In this document: positions 56,642 through 64,000 of the stretch, one piece after another | How the letters are laid out: each line of letters opens with the position of its first letter | Position numbering within the stretch: the first letter of the stretch is position 1 | Assembly (NCBI RefSeq): GCF_947488835.1 | Contig: NZ_CANLBK010000001.1 | Location: 1,612,001 to 1,676,000, forward strand | Length of the DNA stretch: 64,000 bases | Source of the DNA: an uncultured Marinobacter sp. | Lineage (GTDB): Bacteria > Pseudomonadota > Gammaproteobacteria > Pseudomonadales > Oleiphilaceae | Reading direction: 5' to 3' | Notes under the pieces: model-generated | What the model saw: only the letters and a program-made list of their open reading frames with translations | Told to the model about the DNA's origin: nothing | The model's database searches: none | Position numbers and translations under genes: made by a program

Positions 56642-58465
56642 ATGGAAGAGTGGGTCGGCTACAAATGGCATGAATACATTACCCGCCAGGCGCTCGGCGA
56701 ATTTCCCGAGCATGCCGTGTACCTGAAAGACGAAGCTCGTAGCCTGGGCATTCTGTTTCGTGCCTTCGGAGGCGACCCTGCTCTCAGCCTGGTGACTGCC
56801 GAGCCCCGGCATTTTCGCTTACGCCGGCGGTTCTTGCACAAATTAGCGGGAACACACCGAAAATTTGAACTGGCCTGGCGGGATGACCAAAACTTACGCC
56901 TGCCAGAGAGAGTGGCAAAGTTCCCATCCAAACGCCTGAATCGGGAACTCTATATTTGGCTGGCGGCACTCGCAGCTTTCCCGACCCCTTCTGATAGCGA
57001 CTGGTTTAGAGGCAATCAAGCATTGGTTCAGGATGTGATCGAGCGCTGGCCAGGGCTGGAAACCGTTTATCAGCGACTGGTTAAGTATGTTTTGCACTGG
57101 CGCCCGGAGCCAGAGAGCCTTTCCCCAGCGGAAGCCGTTCGTGAGGAGGCAATCCGCCAGGCACTCATTCACCCGGGCAGTGTCTCTCTCCTGCCAGCTG
57201 CCGACACTGACCCTTGGCCGGTCATTCTCTGGCTGTATCCAGCTCTGGAGCAAGGCAAGGCCAGCGGCCCCGTAACCGGCGATGAGAATACACAATCAAG
57301 CCCCGGAGGTTTGACAAAGAAGAACAAACGCCGACAAGCCGAGCGCGTCGAGGCCTTCGATCGCGACCAGGGGTTGATGATCTTTCGCCTGGAAAGCCTT
57401 TTTTCCTGGACCGACTTCATTCCGGTTGACCGTGCGGGGGACGATACGGACGAAGAAGATGCCGAGGCGGTTGCGGATGACATGGACATGATTTCTGTCT
57501 CCAACGACCGTAAGGAGACGTCGTCGTCTATTAAATTCGACCTCGATTTGCCTTCGGAAGAGCATGACGACCTTCGCCTTGGCCCTGGTATACACTTACC
57601 CGAATGGGACTGGCGCAATCAGAGCTATCGGGAAGCTTTTTGCTGTTTGCAGCCCATGCTGGCAAAGGACGCAGCGCCTGCGGAGCTTCCTGAAGCACTG
57701 CGCCGACCGGCAAAACGTCTGCAACGCCAGTTCAGCGCCCTGAAACCTCTCAAGCAATGGCAGAAACGACAACTGGACGGCGACGAACTGGACTTGGACG
57801 CCTGCCTTGAGCAGGAAGTACAGAACCGACGCGGCCAGGGAGCTATCGACCAAAAGCTGTTCCAGCGCTGCCAGCAGAACCAGCGCGATCTCGCCTGCCT
57901 GGTACTGGCGGATGTGTCGCTCTCAACCGAAACGTATATAAACAACCAGCAAAGGGTTATCGATGTTGCCCGGGATGGCCTGCAACTGCTTAGCGAAGCT
58001 CTACAAGCCAGTCGCGACCCCTTCGCCTTGTTTGCATTTTCCTCACGAAGGCGCGATCACGTGAGGTTCCATCACTTGAAAGGCTTTGATGAAGCCTATA
58101 CCCCCACCATTCGGGGCCGAATCCAGGCACTGGAACCGGGCTTCTATACCCGCATGGGTGCGGCTATTCGACAAGCGACCAAGCTGTTGGAGGCGCGCCA
58201 CGAGCATCAGAAGATTCTATTGCTGCTGACCGACGGCAAGCCCAACGATCTGGACATCTACGAAGGCCGATACGGCGTAGAAGATACCCGCATGGCAGTG
58301 CAGGAGGCCCAGAAAGCCGGGCTTACACCGTTTTGTGTCACCATTGATGATGACGCTAGCGAATATCTACCCTACGTGTTCGGCAGCAACAACTTCGTGG
58401 TAATTCGCGACCCGGCCCAATTGCCGTTGCAGCTCCCGAAACTCTACCTGAACCTGACGCAATGA
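56642..58465 (+). CDS. norD: NorD, VWA-domain protein for nitric oxide reductase activation
   Basis: A 607-residue cytosolic protein. A helical N-terminal part, a highly acidic segment (about residues 255-285, DDTDEEDAEAVADDMD) and a C-terminal von Willebrand A domain (LVLADVSLSTETYI, FYTRMGAAIRQATKLL, LLLTDGKPNDLD) are visible. The metal-site motif is DVSLS, normal for NorD. With the AAA ATPase NorQ it inserts non-haem iron into NorB. It follows the polyferredoxin gene closely. Confidence 0.95.
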   Translation: MEEWVGYKWHEYITRQALGEFPEHAVYLKDEARSLGILFRAFGGDPALSLVTAEPRHFRLRRRFLHKLAGTHRKFELAWRDDQNLRLPERVAKFPSKRLNRELYIWLAALAAFPTPSDSDWFRGNQALVQDVIERWPGLETVYQRLVKYVLHWRPEPESLSPAEAVREEAIRQALIHPGSVSLLPAADTDPWPVILWLYPALEQGKASGPVTGDENTQSSPGGLTKKNKRRQAERVEAFDRDQGLMIFRLESLFSWTDFIPVDRAGDDTDEEDAEAVADDMDMISVSNDRKETSSSIKFDLDLPSEEHDDLRLGPGIHLPEWDWRNQSYREAFCCLQPMLAKDAAPAELPEALRRPAKRLQRQFSALKPLKQWQKRQLDGDELDLDACLEQEVQNRRGQGAIDQKLFQRCQQNQRDLACLVLADVSLSTETYINNQQRVIDVARDGLQLLSEALQASRDPFALFAFSSRRRDHVRFHHLKGFDEAYTPTIRGRIQALEPGFYTRMGAAIRQATKLLEARHEHQKILLLLTDGKPNDLDIYEGRYGVEDTRMAVQEAQKAGLTPFCVTIDDDASEYLPYVFGSNNFVVIRDPAQLPLQLPKLYLNLTQ

Positions 58466-58475
58466 TACGAGCGAT

Positions 58476-59060
58476 ATGACCAGCCTGAACCTTGCTTCAG
58501 AGTCCAACTCGCGCCAACTTCCCGGCGACCTTGCCGTATGGATCTTCATTTTTGCCGAGTTGGCTGTATTCGGAATCCTGTTCATCGGTTTCGCCGTCGC
58601 CCGCAGCCTCGATCCGGCAACATTTCAGGCCGGTCGCGATATTCTGCACCCCTGGATAGGGTTACTGAACACCGCGGCACTGATCACCGCCAGTTATCTG
58701 GTCGCAACCGCGGTTCACCAGTTCCGTGAAAAGCGATCAGGTGTGCACTTGCGCCTATGGCTTGCGGTTGCGGTTTCCTGCATTTACACCATTGGCAAAA
58801 TGTATGAATACGTGAATCTGTACAGCCAAGGCTACAACCTTGGCACAGACACTTTCTTCATGTTTTATTTCTTTCTGACCTTCTTTCACTTCATGCACGT
58901 GATCCTGGGGCAAATTATCCTGATCATTCTGGCCGTGAAAGTTGGCAACGGTGATTACGATGGCTCCGATATGAACGGTATGGAATCCGGCGCATCGTAC
59001 TGGCACATGGTGGACTTGGTGTGGCTGGTGTTGTTTCCGATGATTTACGTGCTGGCCTAG
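58476..59060 (+). CDS. norE: NorE, cytochrome oxidase subunit III-like protein
   Basis: A 194-residue membrane protein with five helices, matching the subunit III family (PGDLAVWIFIFAELAVFG at the start, FFHFMHVILGQIILI and YWHMVDLVWLVLFPMIY at the end). It supports NOR activity in denitrifiers. It starts 10 bp after norD. Confidence 0.92.
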   Translation: MTSLNLASESNSRQLPGDLAVWIFIFAELAVFGILFIGFAVARSLDPATFQAGRDILHPWIGLLNTAALITASYLVATAVHQFREKRSGVHLRLWLAVAVSCIYTIGKMYEYVNLYSQGYNLGTDTFFMFYFFLTFFHFMHVILGQIILIILAVKVGNGDYDGSDMNGMESGASYWHMVDLVWLVLFPMIYVLA

Positions 59061-59072
59061 GGAGGGCTTGGG

Positions 59073-59312
59073 ATGCTGACGGTTTATTTTGCTCTGATGA
59101 TTTGCACGGCCTTGCCGGTGATTGCACTAAAGGCCGGTATCGGGCCTGAGTTTCTGGCCTGGCTGGTTTTCGGAATGGTGATTGTGAAAGCCATGCTCCT
59201 GGTAGATCACTTCATGGAGATGAAGAACGCACCACGTGGGTGGAGGATGATTGCCCAGTCCTGGGCGCCTGTGGTGATTGTTGCGGTTGCGGGGTTTCAT
59301 ACGATCACATGA
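59073..59312 (+). CDS. norF: NorF, small cytochrome oxidase subunit IV-like protein
   Basis: A 79-residue protein with two to three helices. It matches the NorF/subunit IV pattern (FGMVIVKAMLLVDHFMEMK, then WRMIAQSWAPVVI). It starts 12 bp after norE with a GGAGGG site and ends the plus-strand nor run. Confidence 0.88.
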   Translation: MLTVYFALMICTALPVIALKAGIGPEFLAWLVFGMVIVKAMLLVDHFMEMKNAPRGWRMIAQSWAPVVIVAVAGFHTIT

Positions 59313-59352
59313 TGATAGTCAGCCCTCCAGGCTTTGATCAAACACCGTGCAA

Positions 59353-59461
59353 GGCATCAGGGAAGACAGCTTTCCAAAACACGCTGTGAATACGTCCGTG
59401 TACGCTTGGCTCCGCCATCCATGGCTCCGCACAGTTTTGGAAAGCTGTCTTCCCTGACGCC
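59353..59461. repeat. Palindromic repeat element, copy B (inverted)
   Basis: A 24 bp perfect inverted repeat (59357-59380 with 59434-59457) plus three outer pairs encloses a 53-base loop. On the minus strand the loop matches copy A (16206-16316) at 51 of 53 positions. Stem bases that differ between copies do so in both arms. It lies between convergent genes (norF and a minus-strand membrane gene) and could end both transcripts. Confidence 0.88.
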
Positions 59462-59474
59462 ATCAACATTGGAA

Positions 59475-59849
59475 TTAGAGCCATTTCTCCGGGAAAATTG
59501 GCATCTTCTCAGACATAGCCTGCGCCAGAGAAATCATGCCCCACAGCACAAACCCTGTGTGCAACGCGATCGCCCAAACCAGAGCAAAGGTTCCGAAGTG
59601 ACCCACATCACCGATGAACACCCAGCTTAGAGCAATCCCGGTACTGATCAGAATAAAACCCAGCAGCGACATGAACATAGCGGCACGGGTATGAGCCCTG
59701 CGAAGTTCATTTGTTCCTGAACTGTTCATAAACAACCACAGCAAAATCACGAATCCGATAATCGGCGTTGCCAACAAGTTCAGCAAATACCAGACAACGG
59801 GGACAATCGCCCCGCTAGCGGGTTTCTTCCGGGCGCCCGAATACGGCAT
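59475..59849 (-). CDS. Small membrane protein in the nor cluster, function unknown
   Basis: A 124-residue protein with three helices (about 17-42, 55-80 and 88-110). The start at 59849 overlaps the norQ 3' end by 35 bp, so it is probably co-translated with norQ. I do not recognise the family. Its place beside norQ and norEF suggests a part in NOR assembly. Confidence 0.74.
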   Translation of the reverse strand: MPYSGARKKPASGAIVPVVWYLLNLLATPIIGFVILLWLFMNSSGTNELRRAHTRAAMFMSLLGFILISTGIALSWVFIGDVGHFGTFALVWAIALHTGFVLWGMISLAQAMSEKMPIFPEKWL

Positions 59850-60603
59850 ATACCACCTCCATCAATGAAATAACGGTTGCTTCGTCGTCTGACAATGGTT
59901 CGATCATGCCTGCGCGGCAGGCTTCCGCCGCTGGCTGGCCAGCGCGAATCAATAGCGCTGTATGTATCAGCAGCCGGGTTGATGCAGCTTCTTCCAGATC
60001 GTGGTCTTTCAGGTTGCGCAAGGCTGTCGCAAGGCTTACGAGTTGCTGTGCGAGGTCGCTGGTGCAACCGGACTCTTCTTTCACAATGGTTTGCTCTGCC
60101 TCTTCCGAGGGGTAATCAAACCGCAGGGATACGAATCTTTGACGCGTGCTGGGTTTCATACCTTTGAGCAGGCTCTGGTAGCCCGGGTTGTAAGAGACCA
60201 CCAACATAAAACCAGGCGCTGCGGTAAGCAGTTCACCGGTGCGCTCTATGGGCAATTCCCGGCGATCGTCCGCTAACGGGTGCAATACTACCGTGGTGTC
60301 CTTTCGCGCTTCGACCACTTCGTCGAGGTAGCAAATGCCGCCTTCGCGAACGGCGCGGGTCAGCGGACCGTCTTGCCAATAGGTGCCTTCCGGACCTATC
60401 AAATGCCGCCCAACCAAGTCGGCAGCGGTCAGATCGTCGTGACAAGCTACCGTGTATATCGGCCGGTTTAACTTTTCGGCCATATAGCGCACAAACCGGG
60501 TTTTTCCGCAGCCTGTGGGCCCTTTGATAAGAACCGGCAGGCCATTATCGGCTGCTGCCTGGAACAGCTCTATTTCATTACCAACTGGCTGGTAAAACGT
60601 CAT
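59815..60603 (-). CDS. norQ: NorQ/NirQ, MoxR-type AAA+ ATPase for nitric oxide reductase activation
   Basis: A 262-residue ATPase with Walker A KGPTGCGKTRFV, Walker B GGICYLDEVVEAR and the sensor/pore region VVSYNPGYQSLLKGMKPSTRQRFVSL. It partners NorD, as a hexamer with the VWA protein. Opposite in strand to norCBDEF and divergent from nirS over a 290 bp spacer. In that spacer a half-site like NsrR's lies at 60727-60737. Confidence 0.95.
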   Translation of the reverse strand: MTFYQPVGNEIELFQAAADNGLPVLIKGPTGCGKTRFVRYMAEKLNRPIYTVACHDDLTAADLVGRHLIGPEGTYWQDGPLTRAVREGGICYLDEVVEARKDTTVVLHPLADDRRELPIERTGELLTAAPGFMLVVSYNPGYQSLLKGMKPSTRQRFVSLRFDYPSEEAEQTIVKEESGCTSDLAQQLVSLATALRNLKDHDLEEAASTRLLIHTALLIRAGQPAAEACRAGMIEPLSDDEATVISLMEVVYAVFGRPEETR

Positions 60604-60782
60604 GTATTACAACCCTCTGTTACTGACTATCAGTTCTGGCAAAGCCGCAAACCCATTCAGGAAAACTGCAAACACCTGTTTTTCATCCGTTCGGCGCAGC
60701 GATAGGCATTGATATTACCGCCCTTTAAATGCATTCCTAATACTGGTTAAAAACGCTCTCTACCACAACAACTTTTTGGTTA

Positions 60783-60798
60783 TACCCATGGATGGGTA
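60783..60798. promoter_or_regulatory. Perfect NarL 7-2-7 palindrome upstream of nirS
   Basis: TACCCAT-GG-ATGGGTA is a perfect inverted repeat, and each heptamer fits TACYYMT. Its centre is 38 bp upstream of the Dnr box. A further overlapping half-site TACCCAC begins at 60797. Confidence 0.8.
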
Positions 60799-60806
60799 CC
60801 CACTAA

Positions 60807-62618
<1,812 letters not shown>

Positions 62619-62627
62619 AAACCGTTA

Positions 62628-62645
62628 AGCAGGCGCAAGCCTGCT
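62628..62645 (+). terminator. Stem-loop after nirS
   Basis: A seven-base stem AGCAGGC/GCCTGCT closed by a GCAA tetraloop begins nine bases after the nirS stop. No T-tract follows. It may protect the mRNA 3' end or weakly terminate. Confidence 0.5.
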
Positions 62646-62764
62646 GGCTAACGTGGCGGCTCCGGAACAGCAATGAATCTGATAGCCGCCCGCATTAACC
62701 GTCCTCCGGCCCTCAGTCTTGGCCTTGCCAACTGAGCTTGGGACCTGGCATTAGGAATAGCGAG

Positions 62765-64000
62765 TTGAGCTTCAAAACCATACCTTTCGTCTTGAGTAAC
62801 TTGGTGCGACCCGTGACCAACAACCATTCAGGCCTTTTGTGCCTGGCTGCAGCTCTGTTGCCAGCCCCCGTTTTGTGGGCACAAGAGGCCGCTGAAGCCC
62901 TACCGTCAGAGGCCATTACATTAGATACCATTTCGGTAACGGCCACGTTATCACCCGTTGACACGCGCTTGGCTCCGGCTTCCGGCTCGGTAATTTCCCG
63001 TGAAGAATTGGATGCGCGCCATGCCGATTCCCTACCGTCTGCAGTTGCTGGCGAGCCCGGAGTTGCCTTCACGCAGGGTGGCGGCATAGGGCGCAAATCC
63101 ATTGCCTTGCGCGGCATGGACAGCAAGCACGTGCTCACACTCATAGATGGGGGACGTATTCCTGCCAGTGATGATGTATTCGGCCACGCCGACTACCAAT
63201 ACGGCTGGGTACCTATGTCGGCGGTAGAGCGCATCGAGATCATCCGTGGCCCTATGTCTACGCTCTACGGCTCCGACGCTCTGGGCGGCGTCATCAATAC
63301 GATTACCCGAAAGCCTGGCAAGGAATGGGAAACCAACCTGTTGCTGCGTGGTTCAACGCTGGCAAACAGCGAAGCCAGTGACGACAGCGTGAACGGCGGA
63401 CTGGCATCCATATACACCTCGGGCCTTGTTACCGAGCGCCTGGGACTTCGCTTTACCGGTGAAACGTCACGCCAGGACAGAACGCAGAATCCGACAGACA
63501 ACCGCCAGAGTGAACTCGAAGGCAGCAAGGCCAATCGCGGCAGCGTTACGGCTTTCCTGGAGCTTACGCCTGAGCAGTCACTGGAACTGCAATTCTCGAT
63601 GAGCAACGAGGAACGCGAGTTTGACGCCCAAGCAGGAAGCAGACTACCCGCACCACCGGTTTATTATGAGAATCGTTACGAGGTGGATCGATCCGGGTTC
63701 GGTTTAACCTGGAACGGTGAGTTTACCAACTGGGTGAGCCAGGTACGGGCCTACCGCAGCAAAGTCGAGGTCAGCAATGAGCGCTCGGCCGGCATAGCCG
63801 CCACAGACCCGCAAGCGCTTACCGATGAAATTATCGATGCCCATACCAGCCGTGCCCTCGGTAACCACTGGCTAACGGTGGGCGCCGAAGTACGGCGTGA
63901 AACTCTTGAAAATACTGATCTTGAGGATGGCGAAAGCGACGCTGATCACACCGCTGTCTTTTTGCAGGATGAGGTGGCGCTGACCAGGCAACTGCTGCTG
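62765..64000 (+). CDS. TonB-dependent outer-membrane receptor, 3'-truncated by window edge
   Basis: The frame is open to the window end (at least 412 residues). It has a signal peptide (GLLCLAAALLPAPVLWAQE), a TonB box-like DTISVTATL and a plug domain (VAFTQGGGIGRKSIALRGMDSKHVLTLIDG, then VERIEIIRGPMSTLYGSDALGGVINTITRK). Barrel strands follow. The plug is of the FepA/CirA type. The best start is TTG 62765 with AGGA eight bases before; GTG 62813 is the alternative. Substrate unknown. It begins 146 bp after nirS. Confidence 0.85.
   Translation, partial: MSFKTIPFVLSNLVRPVTNNHSGLLCLAAALLPAPVLWAQEAAEALPSEAITLDTISVTATLSPVDTRLAPASGSVISREELDARHADSLPSAVAGEPGVAFTQGGGIGRKSIALRGMDSKHVLTLIDGGRIPASDDVFGHADYQYGWVPMSAVERIEIIRGPMSTLYGSDALGGVINTITRKPGKEWETNLLLRGSTLANSEASDDSVNGGLASIYTSGLVTERLGLRFTGETSRQDRTQNPTDNRQSELEGSKANRGSVTAFLELTPEQSLELQFSMSNEEREFDAQAGSRLPAPPVYYENRYEVDRSGFGLTWNGEFTNWVSQVRAYRSKVEVSNERSAGIAATDPQALTDEIIDAHTSRALGNHWLTVGAEVRRETLENTDLEDGESDADHTAVFLQDEVALTRQLLL

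Noticed and set aside
60727..60737. NsrR half-site in the norQ-nirS spacer
   Set aside because: Only one arm (ATGCATT core) is present; the partner arm is poor, so it is mentioned but not called.
62765..64000. Assignment as the NosA/OprC copper receptor
   Set aside because: The plug region resembles FepA/CirA receptors and not the OprC N-terminus.

Overview
The window looks like chromosomal DNA of a marine gammaproteobacterium, most likely a Marinobacter. The strongest pointer is a wax ester synthase/diacylglycerol acyltransferase that reads like the Marinobacter WS2 enzyme. The denitrification genes, the DesT/DesCB-type desaturase locus and the GlyGly-CTERM/rhombosortase pair agree with this. 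These assignments come from recognising protein sequences; no database search was run. No rRNA, tRNA, CRISPR array or transposase was seen.

Layout. 1-9.5 kb: the 3' part of yeaH, a SpoVR gene, a BASS-type symporter, the wax ester synthase, a DesT-like repressor divergent from a ferredoxin reductase/acyl desaturase pair, then a minus-strand operon of two small membrane proteins and nsrR. 9.7-12.6 kb: moaA and a ThDP-dependent enzyme. 12.5-20.5 kb (minus): nosRZDFYL. 20.6-31.1 kb (minus): narK-narGHJI-parvulin, a Dnr-type regulator and a conserved 133-residue protein. 31.3-33.9 kb (plus): narXL. 34-41.5 kb: ubiT, a small membrane protein, a MOSC protein, a soluble CZB chemoreceptor, a decayed selD, ubiUV and a nitrate-sensing (NIT) chemoreceptor. 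41.5-49.8 kb: a sodium/solute symporter with a 43-residue partner, hemN, a solute-binding/sensor-like protein, a tandem HAD protein and a CadR-like regulator with a CDF exporter. 49.8-53.5 kb: a lipoprotein, a GlyGly-CTERM metalloprotease, rhombosortase and an AEC carrier. 53.7-62.6 kb: norCB, a polyferredoxin, norD, norEF, norQ and nirS. The window ends inside a TonB-dependent receptor.

How the parts work together. The window encodes catalytic enzymes for every step from nitrate to N2 (NarGHI, NirS, NorBC, NosZ). It also holds transport (NarK), maturation (NarJ, NosDFYL, NorDQ), molybdenum cofactor (MoaA), anaerobic haem (HemN) and oxygen-independent ubiquinone (UbiTUV) functions. Regulators are NarXL, a Dnr-type CRP/FNR protein and NsrR. 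Candidate sites for them are readable at several promoters: NarL plus Dnr boxes before nirS, NarL plus Dnr plus an NsrR-like site before norC, and Anr/Dnr boxes before narK, ubiU and hemN. Haem d1 synthesis genes are not in the window.

Oddities include two copies of a palindromic repeat whose stems differ by compensatory changes around a nearly identical 53-base loop, a selD remnant with internal deletions, a tandem HAD protein whose DxD motif is DxH in both halves, and a hexanucleotide tandem repeat in the nosZ leader.
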